DNA of 64,000 bases from Pseudomonas chlororaphis (GCF_000783395.1 NZ_JSFK01000003.1:496135-560134), one strand, 5' to 3'; positions 1 through 9,643 are shown, counted from the first letter of the stretch. Notes: generated by a model from the sequence alone, not told the origin. Made by a program: numbers and translations.

Positions 1-3000
1 AAAGCCAACCCACGTCAGGACGAAAGGCTGATCAGGCTTTTCATCAATTTTTTCTCCGATCTGGATTTCGTCGCGGATGTGGCTGCGAAGGACTTTTTTC
101 GCAGTGCGTATCTGTCCGGACCCGATGGAACCTTGCTCAAATATTCGCCGAGTGGCTCGAAAGAGGAGTTCAGCTACTACCTATGGCGCAAGGCTGGCTC
201 GCCGACCGGTAATCCGGTGGGCACCTATGACGTGATGAGCATCATCAACAAGGTCGCGTCCGTGGGTGAGCTGAAAGTCATAGTTTCGCACGAAGACTGG
301 GGGCATTCCGTTGGCCAAGTGCCGCCGGACTGGAAAGCAGGCCAGCCATTTTCCAAAGGCAGGCTTACCGAGTTACCGCTGATGACTCGCGTCTGTGTCA
401 ATGCCGAACGCGCCGTTATCGCCGCGCTAAAGTCCCGGGGCGCACAAACTTCAGGGTTGCTTCTGAAGAAAATCGCCAGCGAAGAGTATGTCGCGACCCA
501 TGCACGCCCGGCGGGACTGGCGTCATGGGATCCAGTGAAGATCTTTCCGGCGGGTGATGACGGGCAATTACAGTTGCCTGAAGGCTACGGGCTGGAAGGT
601 TTTTACTACGCTTCCCGTCCTGACCCTTCGCGGCTCACTCCTGCTCAGCCGTGGCTCTGCGAGAATTTCTTCACGCCACAGGAAATCGCTCTGGCCATTT
701 CGTGTCACAAGAGGAGCCAGAGATTGGCTGTGGCCGGTCGGCCTTTGTCGCTGTACATGCAGGCCAGCGATGCTTCCATGTTGAAGTACAGCTTCAGCGG
801 CAGCGAGATAGAAACGGCACTGAGCGTCGAGCATTCCGACGGGTCAATCACCGACGCCGGGGTGCAGTCCAGGCTGATGACTGGAGCATTGTGGCCACGG
901 GAATTTGTCTCGATGTTGATATTGGCTGGCCGGCTTGAAGTTGTACGAGGCAGCGCGTTGTGGGCGCGTTTGGGGGTGATGGACCTGGAGTGGGTACCCT
1001 TCGCGAACTTCCCTTGGCCGCCATTGAGTCAGGCGTTTTTATCCGCCGATGACGCTGTCCGGTATGCCCACGAACAAGTCGGCATTCGACGTGACCGACA
1101 GTATGTGGGTTATGTATTTCAGCGCAGCGACAAACGCTTTGTGGTGACCGAGCCACTGGAAGGGGATATCGATGTGCTTGACCAGGGGCAGCTTTATCCT
1201 CGAGATAATCGAGGGCGTCCGGTTTTTCCCGACAACCATGTGTTGCACGCCCGTTATGTCTCCCATGTAGCGCTCTCGCAGCTGGAACCGGTCAATATCG
1301 AATTCCGGCAGTGGACGTTTCATGAGGCGTTGCTCAGCCTGCAGATGTTGAGTGTCGAGGAGGTCCGGCAGGTATTGCTTGATGAAACTGTTCTGTATTG
1401 CTCTGCAGCCATGGACAGTCTGGTCAGATTCGCACCTTACGCCACCCTGGCTTCGAAGGATCTGGCGCGACGCCTGGGGACACGCTTGCATCCCGGTCCC
1501 TTGGCTCTGGACCTGGACAACGGCAGCAAACGACCGCAGGACTTCATCAGGGAGCAGGCCGCCGCCGGCTGGCTGTTCAACCTGACGGACAACGAGTTGT
1601 GGGGCCATCGCGGCCAAATACTGCCGGGCTGGAGCATGCCAGAATCCGCCGGGTCAAGATCCACAGAACCGACATCGCCCATACCGACATTGCCTACGCC
1701 GTCCCTGCCCCAGCCGTCACTGCCACCGTATCCTTCCTCGTCTTCGCCTCGGTCGTCTTCTCCTTGGCCATTGCCATGGAAGCGGCCTGAGTTCGTCATG
1801 TACGGTCCAGTCTGTGCTTCGGCGGACGAAGCGGCGCAGTATCTGTTTGCTGGCGACAGGCGTTTGCACGATGAGAGCCGAGCCTGGTTCGCATTCATCC
1901 TCAAGCACGAGGGCCGGGAGGAATACATTGGTACTGAGCTGATTCCTGTCAGTGGCCAGGACAGTAACCTGTTTCGACTGGAATCGGTATTTGCTCCTCG
2001 ACGGTTAGCGCCCTGGCATCAGTACCCGGAAGGCTTCGACATGTATGGAAGCTTTTATGTACATCAGAGAGTAAAAGCACCGTCTGGCAGCCCCGAGGAG
2101 TGGCTGGCGCAGTATTTTGTCTCGCCCGACAACCTGACAACGGCGATGTACTACGGTCGCCGGCGGCCGGTAAGCGCTTCAGGGCCAGCCGCGTTTTATC
2201 TTGCCACTCGGGACGGTGCTCTGCTGAGGTACGCGAGGAATACGGCAAGCAAGTTGTTTTATGACGACACGTCTCAGACAACACTTGACTCGATCAAGCG
2301 AGGCCTCGCGTCCGGCGAGTGGCTGTCGACGGATTTCGTCCATGCGGTCGCCGAAAGCGGTGAACTCTCGGTGGTACGAACAAGCGCGTGCTGGGATCGT
2401 TCAGGAAGGGTAAGGCCAACGTGGCAGCCCTACGCGAATCTGCAGCGGCGCTGGCTCGGCCCGGCTTTTCAAAGTGCTGACGATGCTGCGGCGTTTGCCA
2501 AATCGAGCTTGCCCCGGGGTACGGACAAACCTTATGGCGGCGTCATTCTGAAACGGCCCGACGGCTTGTATTTGGCCTCTGCGCCCCTCGAGGTGTCGCG
2601 GGAGGATTTCGACATCACCGAGATTTTTCCGGATGAAAGCGAGGACGCGGGCGTATTTCCTGCTGGCTGCAGGATCACGGCGCGTTATCGATCCAGAGTC
2701 GCAAGGGAGCTGTCGGTCATTTTTTCTCGTGTCGAGAAGCAGATCTATCTGAACATGCTGTCGGTCGATACCGTGTACTCCGCCTTCACGCGGCTGCCAA
2801 GAATGGCGTGGGATGAATACCTGTTCGGCCCCGACGGTTCGTTGATCCGCTATCAACCGGGAATATGGGATCGCCTGCGCGCAGACCTGGTCGCCGTTCT
2901 GACGGATTACAAAACGGTCCCTGCCAACCTGAATGGCGACGCGATAAAACAGCGCATACGTAGCGCGAACCTGAAACCGAGTGAATGGGTCGATGCCTTG

Positions 3001-4479
3001 GCAAAGGCAGGCTATTTGCAGGTTGTCATCGGCAGTGAAGTCTGGGGTTTGCCCCGTCAGGTGAGTCGCTGGGTTCCTTTCTCTGCAGATCTGCAGCCCG
3101 TAATGGATTACACCAGAGCCGCGAGCGCTGCGCTTTGCAGTCCGGTATTCATTCAGGCAGATGCGGTTGCCCGGTATGTTCATGAAGTCTCGGTGAGCAG
3201 GGACACTCAGACTTTCGGATTCATACTGCGCTCTCGGGATGGCTTGTTCCTCGCCAGCCTGCCCGTTGAAGTGCAACGCTCTGAATTGGCTGTGGATCGA
3301 GTATTCGAACAGGCACGCCTGCTTTCAGGGTTTGTACAGGATTCGATTTATCTGCGCGCAGCGCTGCCTCCGTTGGGCGCACGGCCCGATGATTTGCGAA
3401 ATGTCTTTGTTACCCCCAACGATGTTCAGCAAGCCTGTCGACGCTCCAGTACGCCGCAGGGGTACAAACCGATCTACATCTCCTGTGCCGATGACGCGTT
3501 GCTGAAACTGCAATTGCATGCGTTTGAACCCGGCGTGTTCTACGACGCTTACGGGCAGGTTGAGTTGCGCCCCAATGCGTTTGTATCGCGCGAGCAAGCA
3601 GCGATTGATGAACGTGACATTGCCAGGGGCAGATTCAGATTTACAGACTACGTGCACCGGATGGCCAAGGCCGGCCGGCTCGACGTTATTGAAACCAGTG
3701 ATTACTGGTCGCGGCATGGTCAAGTGGATGAGCGCTGGCAGCCGCGTATGGCCGATACTTCGAACGAGCAACAATGGCGAGATAATCCGGTGCCGGCGCT
3801 GGGGCCGGTTTTTCATCACCCCGACGATGCCGCCCGCTATGCGCAACAACGCACGGACGATACGGCTCACACCGAAACCGGTTACGAAGGCGCGATTCTG
3901 GCGCGGTCGACGAGCAGTCGATTTGTCCCGCTCGAGCCAATAGCCTGGTCCGCCTATGCAGAGGACCCTGTCCTGCAGATATTCCGCTCGTCCAGGGATC
4001 CGACGATCAGCTGGCGAAATCCGGCGGCACGTTATCCCCGTGGCTACACACTCGTGGCCAGCCACCAGTTCCATCTGTCGGGCAATACCACGCTCGCACC
4101 GGACACGGATGATGTCAGAGCAAATTTCGCTTCGCCTGCGCGAGTGCATGCGCACACACATGAACTCAAGGCCCAGGGTTTCGACATTCAGGATTATTAC
4201 TACTCAACGCCGAACCATGTGTTGATCAAGTACACACCCGTTTACTCGCAGGCCGAGAGGGATTTGCTGCTGACCCGACCTGTTGCTTTCGAAGCCGGGC
4301 GTTGGGTCAGCCGGCTAAGTCCGGGCGAGTTTGTTTCACAACTCATGGAGCTGGGTGAATTCAGGGTGCTGCTCGCAGGGCATTACTGGCGTCAGACCGG
4401 ACGAATGGGCGCCGGCTGGAGAGAGCGTCGCCAGCAGCCTGTAACTGAGGGTGGTGCGCGAGTCAGAGACGAGTTGTAA
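1..4479 (+). CDS. Giant repeat protein, 5' end outside window
   Basis: The reading frame is open from the first base, so the gene starts upstream; 1492 codons are visible. The protein is made of diverged repeats of about 220 residues. One anchor is a W-x(3)-G-x(5)-W signature preceded by G-x-L-x-V, seen seven times (for example the copies reading DWGHSVGQVPPDW and CWDRSGRVRPTW). A second anchor is an [AS]-D-[DE]-A-[AV] helix start near residues 321, 580, 798, 1026 and 1247, counted from the GTG at position 79, with a weaker copy near 107. A third is a LLKYS-like strand. Each unit ends with a P-x-G-[YF]-x(4)-Y-like strand. The units vaguely recall the DUF4329 (JAB-like) fold, but that is only an impression. 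A Pro/Ser-rich linker lies at about residues 531-573. No signal peptide or membrane segment is visible in the part seen. Function unknown; a large surface or secreted virulence-type protein is plausible. Confidence 0.75.
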   Translation, partial: KANPRQDERLIRLFINFFSDLDFVADVAAKDFFRSAYLSGPDGTLLKYSPSGSKEEFSYYLWRKAGSPTGNPVGTYDVMSIINKVASVGELKVIVSHEDWGHSVGQVPPDWKAGQPFSKGRLTELPLMTRVCVNAERAVIAALKSRGAQTSGLLLKKIASEEYVATHARPAGLASWDPVKIFPAGDDGQLQLPEGYGLEGFYYASRPDPSRLTPAQPWLCENFFTPQEIALAISCHKRSQRLAVAGRPLSLYMQASDASMLKYSFSGSEIETALSVEHSDGSITDAGVQSRLMTGALWPREFVSMLILAGRLEVVRGSALWARLGVMDLEWVPFANFPWPPLSQAFLSADDAVRYAHEQVGIRRDRQYVGYVFQRSDKRFVVTEPLEGDIDVLDQGQLYPRDNRGRPVFPDNHVLHARYVSHVALSQLEPVNIEFRQWTFHEALLSLQMLSVEEVRQVLLDETVLYCSAAMDSLVRFAPYATLASKDLARRLGTRLHPGPLALDLDNGSKRPQDFIREQAAAGWLFNLTDNELWGHRGQILPGWSMPESAGSRSTEPTSPIPTLPTPSLPQPSLPPYPSSSSPRSSSPWPLPWKRPEFVMYGPVCASADEAAQYLFAGDRRLHDESRAWFAFILKHEGREEYIGTELIPVSGQDSNLFRLESVFAPRRLAPWHQYPEGFDMYGSFYVHQRVKAPSGSPEEWLAQYFVSPDNLTTAMYYGRRRPVSASGPAAFYLATRDGALLRYARNTASKLFYDDTSQTTLDSIKRGLASGEWLSTDFVHAVAESGELSVVRTSACWDRSGRVRPTWQPYANLQRRWLGPAFQSADDAAAFAKSSLPRGTDKPYGGVILKRPDGLYLASAPLEVSREDFDITEIFPDESEDAGVFPAGCRITARYRSRVARELSVIFSRVEKQIYLNMLSVDTVYSAFTRLPRMAWDEYLFGPDGSLIRYQPGIWDRLRADLVAVLTDYKTVPANLNGDAIKQRIRSANLKPSEWVDALAKAGYLQVVIGSEVWGLPRQVSRWVPFSADLQPVMDYTRAASAALCSPVFIQADAVARYVHEVSVSRDTQTFGFILRSRDGLFLASLPVEVQRSELAVDRVFEQARLLSGFVQDSIYLRAALPPLGARPDDLRNVFVTPNDVQQACRRSSTPQGYKPIYISCADDALLKLQLHAFEPGVFYDAYGQVELRPNAFVSREQAAIDERDIARGRFRFTDYVHRMAKAGRLDVIETSDYWSRHGQVDERWQPRMADTSNEQQWRDNPVPALGPVFHHPDDAARYAQQRTDDTAHTETGYEGAILARSTSSRFVPLEPIAWSAYAEDPVLQIFRSSRDPTISWRNPAARYPRGYTLVASHQFHLSGNTTLAPDTDDVRANFASPARVHAHTHELKAQGFDIQDYYYSTPNHVLIKYTPVYSQAERDLLLTRPVAFEAGRWVSRLSPGEFVSQLMELGEFRVLLAGHYWRQTGRMGAGWRERRQQPVTEGGARVRDEL

Positions 4480-4505
4480 CGCTCGATCCAGCGGCTACAT
4501 GGCCG

Positions 4506-4533
4506 GGAGTGTGCCGCCGTCGGCGGCCACTCC
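4506..4533. terminator. Convergent hairpin terminator
   Basis: GGAGTG and GCCGCC pair with GGCGGC and CACTCC around a GTC loop, with one unpaired base in the left arm. It lies between the stop of the repeat protein and the stop of the PepSY gene, so it can serve both convergent units. The following T-run is weak. Confidence 0.55.
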
Positions 4534-4547
4534 ACATTGAGTCTGAT

Positions 4548-5921
4548 TTACGTCGAGGCAGATTCAGCTTGCCGATCAAACCGCGATAACAGCAATCGAT
4601 CCAGCAACCAGACGACCACCAGCGAAGCCCCCACCAACGGGAACACCACTGCCAGGGCCAGCATGATTACCACGCCAGTTTTCCATTTCGGCAGGTCATG
4701 GCGCAGCGGTGGTACGCCGAATTTGCCCTGTGGCCGACGCTTCCACCAGATCAGCACACCGCTGACAGCGCTGAGCAGAATCATCAGACAGATCAGCAGC
4801 ACGACGATCTGGTTGAAGGTGCCGAACATCTTGCCTTCGTGGAGCATTACGCCGATCTCGGTGGCGCGGGCAACGTTGCCGTATTGTTCGAAACGCACAT
4901 CGGCGAGGACGTTGCCGGTGTACTGATCGACATGCAGGGTGGCATCGTTACGCGGGTCATCGGCGAACACGGCGATGGTGAACACACCGGTAGCGGTGGT
5001 CGGCAGGGTGATGCTGTAACCCGGTTCGACCTTGCGTTCGGTGGCAATGTTCTGCACGTCTTGCAGGCGGATGGTGGGTGCCGCGGGGCCGGCATTGGCG
5101 GCACCGTGAGCCATGTGTTCGGCGTGGTCGCCGGACATTGGCATCGGCGTGTTTTCCATCGCCCATGGCACGGTCTGGCGCGTGGCGGTGTTCAGGCTGC
5201 GCGCCTCGACGTCGGAGGTTGGCACGTTGTCCCACATCGCAGCCGGGAACACGTTCCACACTTGCGCGTATTGCTTGCCCCAGAAACCGGTCCAGGTCAT
5301 GCCGCTGAGCAACATCACCAGCAACAGTGTTGCACCCCAGAACCCGGTGACGGCGTGCAGATCACGCCACAACACGCGACCGCGACTGTTCAGCCGTGGC
5401 CACAAAATGCCGGCGGCCTGACCGCGCGGCCACCACAGGAACAGGCCGGATACCACCAGCACTACGCCCCAACCGGCGGCCATTTCGATGAGGCGGTCAC
5501 CAATGGTGCCGATCATCAATTCGCCGTGAATGGCGCGGGCGATGGCTTGCAGGTTTTGCTTGGCATCCTGCTCGCCGAGGATGTCGCCGTGGTACGGATC
5601 GACGAATACGTTGAGTTCGTGGCCGGCGTTGGTCACCACAAACTGTGCGCTGCGTTCGGCGTTGACCGGCGGCAGATACTGGGTGACCTGGCCTTGTGGA
5701 TAAGCACTCTTCACCCGCTGCAGCAGGTCATCGGCCGGAACCGTGTGATGCCCGGCAGGGACGTTGAGCAAGCTGCTGTACATCAGCGAATCGAGCTGCG
5801 GTTTGAACAGATAAATGATGCCGGTCAGGGCCAGCATCACCATGAAAGGGGCGACGAAGAGACCGGCGTAAAAATGCCAACGCCAGGCCAGGTTGTAGAA
5901 ATTCGGTTTGGGCTGTTTCAT
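4548..5921 (-). CDS. PepSY-associated TM helix protein
   Basis: Inner-membrane protein of about 457 residues with the PepSY_TM architecture. A first helix (about residues 15-40) is followed by a periplasmic PepSY-like domain, two central helices (about 150-170 and 195-215), a second extracytoplasmic domain, and C-terminal helices around 365-390 and 415-440. A Met/His-rich stretch (PMPMSGDHAEHMAH) in the second external loop could bind copper. Such proteins often sit beside TonB-dependent metal receptors and are thought to help move or reduce the metal at the inner membrane. It follows the OprC gene after about 120 bases that hold a REP-like element. ATG at 5921 is preferred over the adjacent GTG at 5924 because of a GGAG at suitable distance. 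The family is clear; the copper role is inferred from context. Confidence 0.85.
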   Translation of the reverse strand: MKQPKPNFYNLAWRWHFYAGLFVAPFMVMLALTGIIYLFKPQLDSLMYSSLLNVPAGHHTVPADDLLQRVKSAYPQGQVTQYLPPVNAERSAQFVVTNAGHELNVFVDPYHGDILGEQDAKQNLQAIARAIHGELMIGTIGDRLIEMAAGWGVVLVVSGLFLWWPRGQAAGILWPRLNSRGRVLWRDLHAVTGFWGATLLLVMLLSGMTWTGFWGKQYAQVWNVFPAAMWDNVPTSDVEARSLNTATRQTVPWAMENTPMPMSGDHAEHMAHGAANAGPAAPTIRLQDVQNIATERKVEPGYSITLPTTATGVFTIAVFADDPRNDATLHVDQYTGNVLADVRFEQYGNVARATEIGVMLHEGKMFGTFNQIVVLLICLMILLSAVSGVLIWWKRRPQGKFGVPPLRHDLPKWKTGVVIMLALAVVFPLVGASLVVVWLLDRLLLSRFDRQAESAST

Positions 5922-5952
5922 CACGTGTGCTCCGCTGGGCGAATTTTTCTAG

Positions 5953-6037
5953 ATCAAAAGATCGCAGCCTTCGGCAGCTCCTACAGGGTGTATGCGCTCC
6001 CATGTAGGAACTGGCGCAGCCTGCGATCTTTTGACTT
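5953..6037. repeat. REP-like inverted repeat (AAAGATCGCAGCC type)
   Basis: Two inverted, imperfect copies of the element with core AAAGATCGCAGCCT and GGCAGCTCCTACA lie between oprC and the PepSY gene. The same sequence type recurs at 38166-38245 and 57081-57164. Intergenic REP/BIME palindromes of this kind are common in the P. fluorescens group. Confidence 0.8.
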
Positions 6038-6043
6038 TTCTTG

Positions 6044-8164
6044 TTAGAAACTCATGTCGACCTTGGTCCAGAGCGTGCGCCCCGGTTCATTGATCGCTTG
6101 CGGGTCATTGGCCGGGTAGCCGAACCCGGCGTTGCCCGCCAGGTTCAGGTGTTCGGCGTAAGCCTTGCCGAACAGGTTGTCGACGCCGCTGCTGACCTTC
6201 CAGTTCTTGTTGATCCGATAGGCACCGTTGAGTGAGAACACGCCGAAGCCCGAACTCTTGTCGTAATCCTTGCCGACCACGTTGCCCTTGTTCTGGTCGA
6301 TACGGTTTTGCGCGGCGACTACTCTCCACAGTGCCCCGGCGCTCCAGTTGTCTTCGGTATAGGTCAGACCGAAACGGGCATCCAGCGGCGGCATCTGCGG
6401 CAGGGCTTTGCCATCACTGCTGTTCTTGCCCCAGGCGTAGGCCAGGGTCGCATCGGCTTTCCAGTAATCGGTGAGTCTGTACGCGGCACCGAGTTCACCG
6501 CCCATGATTCGCGCGTCGATGTTCTCGGCGCGCGAGGTGCTCATGCCCGTCATTCCGGGCGTGTAGTCGAAGAGGATGTAGTCGCGGACCACGCCGATAT
6601 AACCGGAAGCCCAGGCTTCAAGTTCGGCAGATTTGTAGTTCACGCCGAAGTCGAACTGAGTGGTCTTTTCCGGTTTGATCGAGTCGAACGCATTGACCGA
6701 GCCAACCGGGCCGGACTTGGGCGAAAACAGCTCCCAGTAATCCGGGAAACGTTGTGCGTGGCCGAGGCCTGCATAGAGCGTGGTCGGGCTGTCGGCGAGG
6801 TCATGCTCGTAACGGAGGAAACCGCTCGGCAGGGTGTCGGCACGGGTGTCATCGGCGGTCGGGTTGGGGCGGCTCATCATTCCCGAACCGGTGGTTTGCC
6901 GATAATCCTTGGCCGAGGCGCGGTCGACGCGGGCGCCAGTGATCAGCCGATCACGGTCGGCGGCGTACCAGGTCATTTCGCTGAACACGCCGTAGTTATG
7001 GAAATCGGCGTCCTTGCTGTACGGCTGATCCTTGTAGGTATCGATGCCCATGCCGCTGCGCTGGCGGTGTTCGTTGGTCTGCGCGTCGAGGCCGGTGATC
7101 AGCTGAATATCAGCCCAGCGCCAGGTCGCTTTGATCCGCGCGCCGAGGGTGCGGCGGTCGACATTGGACGCCATCGGCCCGGCCATCATGCCGGTGCCGG
7201 ACGGCGTGCGCAGGGTGTAGTTGTCCATCACGTGGTCGGCGTAGTTGTAGTAGACCTGCGCTTCGAGTTTCTCCAGCACGTCGGTGATATTGGATTTTTC
7301 GAAACGCAGACCGAGGCTTTCACGCAGGAACTGCGAGCCATCCATGCCGCGCCCGGCATAGCGTGCTTCACCGTCGCCCTTGCCGGCGGTGAGTTCGATC
7401 AGGGTGTCGGCGTCCGGGGTCCAGCCGACCGCGATATCGCCGTTCCACTTGTCGTAGCGCGAGGCGACGATGTCGTTGTTGCCGTCGCGGTAATCGTCGG
7501 AATGCGCGGTGTTGCCGATCACGCGCACGTAGCCCAGCGGGCCACCGGCAGCGGCGTCGACCACTTTGTCGAAGCGTCCGTGGGAGCCGGCCAGAATGCT
7601 CGCATTCACCCGTGTGCCGAGTTCACCAAAGGTCTCCGGCTCACGATCAAACAGCACCGTACCCGCCGACGCGCCCGGACCCCAAAGCACGGTTTGCGGG
7701 CCTTTGATCACGGTGAGTTTGTCGTAGGTTTCCGGCGAGATGTACGAGGTCGGCGCGTCCATCCGGCCCGGGCAGGCGCCGAGCATCATGCTGCCGTTGG
7801 TGAGGATGTTCAGGCGTGAACCGAACATGCCGCGCAGCACCGGATCACCATTGGTGCCGCCATTGCGCACCAGCGCGAAACCCGGAATGGTTTTCAGATA
7901 ATCGCCGCCGTCACTGGCCGGCACTGGTTGGCGTGGATCTTTGGGATTGGTGACGATGGTCAGCGGCGAGCTCGGGGCGATCGCGGTAATCACCGTAGGG
8001 CTCAGTTCTTCCTGGTGACTGGCGTGATCATTGGCCAGTACCAGCGGGGACAGCAGGACGCCGCAAAAGACGGCGCTAGCGTGCCTGAAACGAATCCGCG
8101 ATTCGTTCAAAGCGAAGGACGCCGGGGCAGAACCCGAGCGTGGAACAGCAGCAAACCTGGACAT
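6044..8164 (-). CDS. oprC: TonB-dependent copper receptor OprC
   Basis: Outer-membrane TonB-dependent receptor that imports copper, 706 residues from the ATG at 8164. It has an N-terminal signal region, a TonB-box-like segment (SPTVITA), a plug domain (PVLRGMFGSRLNIL, VIKGPQTVLWGP) and a beta-barrel ending in aromatic F. Key evidence is the CxxxM motif C131-PGR-M135 and the HxM motif H311-V-M313. In P. aeruginosa OprC the equivalent residues C143, M147, H323 and M325 bind Cu(I), and the offset of 12 is constant. The start at 8164 is chosen for a GGAAA about 7 bases upstream; an in-frame extension to 8224 looks unlikely. It lies in a co-directional copper cluster with PCu(A)C and DUF2946 genes, and the PepSY gene follows. 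Confidence 0.95.
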   Translation of the reverse strand: MSRFAAVPRSGSAPASFALNESRIRFRHASAVFCGVLLSPLVLANDHASHQEELSPTVITAIAPSSPLTIVTNPKDPRQPVPASDGGDYLKTIPGFALVRNGGTNGDPVLRGMFGSRLNILTNGSMMLGACPGRMDAPTSYISPETYDKLTVIKGPQTVLWGPGASAGTVLFDREPETFGELGTRVNASILAGSHGRFDKVVDAAAGGPLGYVRVIGNTAHSDDYRDGNNDIVASRYDKWNGDIAVGWTPDADTLIELTAGKGDGEARYAGRGMDGSQFLRESLGLRFEKSNITDVLEKLEAQVYYNYADHVMDNYTLRTPSGTGMMAGPMASNVDRRTLGARIKATWRWADIQLITGLDAQTNEHRQRSGMGIDTYKDQPYSKDADFHNYGVFSEMTWYAADRDRLITGARVDRASAKDYRQTTGSGMMSRPNPTADDTRADTLPSGFLRYEHDLADSPTTLYAGLGHAQRFPDYWELFSPKSGPVGSVNAFDSIKPEKTTQFDFGVNYKSAELEAWASGYIGVVRDYILFDYTPGMTGMSTSRAENIDARIMGGELGAAYRLTDYWKADATLAYAWGKNSSDGKALPQMPPLDARFGLTYTEDNWSAGALWRVVAAQNRIDQNKGNVVGKDYDKSSGFGVFSLNGAYRINKNWKVSSGVDNLFGKAYAEHLNLAGNAGFGYPANDPQAINEPGRTLWTKVDMSF

Positions 8165-8248
8165 GACAATTTCCATCAAACAGTCGTAAACGACACGGCC
8201 GGCAGCCTGAAGCTGTCTTCTCAACCGTGTGCAATCAAAGGTGCGTGT

Positions 8249-8695
8249 TTACGTGGCGATGGGCGGGGCGCGACTGCGGGCGCCGGGGAAGAAGGTCTGC
8301 CGGGCGTGGCCCAGGCGTGGGGCGGGTGGGGTGAAGGTGTTCAGCGGCGCAATATTGAAGGCGACGAAATCGCCACCGCCGGTCAGTGCCGGGCAATTGA
8401 ACAGCAGGCTGCAGTAACCGCACTTTTCCCACAGCACGTGGTGCGAGGATTGTGGCGGGCAGTGTTCGGCTGAGGGCTTGGCGTCGTGGCCGCTGTGATC
8501 CATGCCCGGCATGTCCATCGACATGTCCATGCGCATTGGCATCGATGTCGAGGTGTGTTGATCCATCGGCATCGACTGAGAAATCAGTGGGCCGATGAAG
8601 ATCATCAACATGGCGAACAGGGCGATCCAGCTGCCGCGGGTCAGGTGTTCAGTCTGACGACGTTGCCGGGAGGGCCTGGCGCTCAGCGGGCGCAT
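8249..8695 (-). CDS. DUF2946 Met/His-rich protein
   Basis: A 148-residue protein with one N-terminal membrane/signal segment (about residues 22-40). It is followed by a Met/His/Asp-rich stretch (MPMRMDMSMDMPGMDHSGHD) and a Cys pair in CGYC, with another Cys in FNC. These are typical soft-metal ligands, and DUF2946 proteins are regularly found beside OprC-type receptors. It is probably a periplasmic copper-binding accessory factor. It sits between the PCu(A)C gene (21-base gap) and oprC (84-base gap) on the same strand, so one transcript is likely. The C-terminal 40 residues are Pro/Arg-rich and less conserved-looking. Confidence 0.8.
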   Translation of the reverse strand: MRPLSARPSRQRRQTEHLTRGSWIALFAMLMIFIGPLISQSMPMDQHTSTSMPMRMDMSMDMPGMDHSGHDAKPSAEHCPPQSSHHVLWEKCGYCSLLFNCPALTGGGDFVAFNIAPLNTFTPPAPRLGHARQTFFPGARSRAPPIAT

Positions 8696-8716
8696 GGGCG
8701 GAGTCTGCCGAAAGGC

Positions 8717-9196
8717 TTACTGGGCGTGCGCGTGGGCCTGCGTGGTTTCCGGCGGTTTCTTCTGCACCGAGACTTCGACGGTGACGTCACCGGCCTTCTC
8801 GAAATGCATCGTCAGCGGGAAGCGCTTGCCGTCGCTGAGCAGGCTGCGGTCTTTCGGGTTGAGCAGCATCACGTGATAGGCCATCGGTGCGAAGGTCACG
8901 TTGCCGCCGGCCGGAATGGCCACGCTCGGCACTTGCTGCATCTTCATCAGATCGCCCTGCATGACGTGCTCGTGCAGTTGCGCTTCCTCAGCAATCGGCG
9001 TTTTCACGCTGAGCAGGCGATCATCAGTCTTGCCAGCGTTGTGAATGATGAAATAGGCAGCAACGGTTGGCGCATTCGGCGGCAGTTCCTGCGACCACGG
9101 GTGGGCGATCTCAAGTTCGCCGGCCTTGTATTCGTGGGCATGGGCAAAGCACGCCGGCAACAGCAGCGCAGCGACGACGATGAGTTTGTTCAACAT
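8717..9196 (-). CDS. PCu(A)C copper chaperone
   Basis: A 159-residue periplasmic copper chaperone of the PCu(A)C family. An N-terminal signal peptide ends near the Ala-His-Ala around residue 20. The family's copper site is visible as H-x-H-V-M with a spaced Met, followed about 20 residues later by YHVML. PCu(A)C proteins carry Cu(I) to cytochrome oxidase assembly or, as here, appear in copper-uptake operons. The ATG has a GGAG 8 bases upstream. The C-terminus ends in an Ala/His-rich tail (QAHAHAQ) that may add metal-binding capacity. It lies between two DUF2946 genes. Confidence 0.9.
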   Translation of the reverse strand: MLNKLIVVAALLLPACFAHAHEYKAGELEIAHPWSQELPPNAPTVAAYFIIHNAGKTDDRLLSVKTPIAEEAQLHEHVMQGDLMKMQQVPSVAIPAGGNVTFAPMAYHVMLLNPKDRSLLSDGKRFPLTMHFEKAGDVTVEVSVQKKPPETTQAHAHAQ

Positions 9197-9244
9197 GGCA
9201 GTTCTCCAGAACGATTTGAAACGCAGGTCAATTGCGCGAACAAA

Positions 9245-9643
9245 TCAAACCAGAGGGGAAGCGCGGGGATTGAGACTCGGCCATTGCTGGCGCGGAGTGG
9301 GTGTTTGCAGAGAGGCTGGCGCCACGCTGCGGTTGCTTTCGTAGCGGGCGAAATACAGCTGCGGCGAATGCCCCGGCAACGCCACCAACGGCGCCGAGCC
9401 CGAGCAGCACCAGCAATGCTGCATGTTCGAATGAGTGTCGTTGCTCGGGGCCTTTTGATCGGTGGTGCCGATGTTGATCGCCACCATCTTGGTCCCGCTG
9501 CCGGTGCAGAAACTGCTCCAGAGCAACTGTTCGGCCGGTGAATTGGCCGCCTGCGCCATCGCTCCCGTCATCGGCATGGCGAGCATGTTGAACAGCACTG
9601 CAAAGCAGGCGATCCAGGCAATTGCTAGCCGGTGTCGGTTCAT
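9245..9643 (-). CDS. DUF2946 protein, first gene of copper operon
   Basis: A 132-residue DUF2946 protein with a hydrophobic signal/anchor at residues 6-30 and a downstream Cys cluster (MQHCWCCSG), plus one Cys in FCTG. It is probably a small exported copper-binding protein. It is the first gene of the leftward copper operon, and PCu(A)C follows after 48 bases. It shares the family but little sequence with the second DUF2946 protein of the operon, so the two are old paralogues rather than a recent duplication. A dyad sits 23-49 bases upstream of the ATG (see separate entry). Confidence 0.8.
   Translation of the reverse strand: MNRHRLAIAWIACFAVLFNMLAMPMTGAMAQAANSPAEQLLWSSFCTGSGTKMVAINIGTTDQKAPSNDTHSNMQHCWCCSGSAPLVALPGHSPQLYFARYESNRSVAPASLQTPTPRQQWPSLNPRASPLV

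Noticed and set aside
4698..6047. Long plus-strand frame opposite the PepSY gene
   Set aside because: It is His/Gly-rich antisense of a convincing membrane protein and extends across a REP element.
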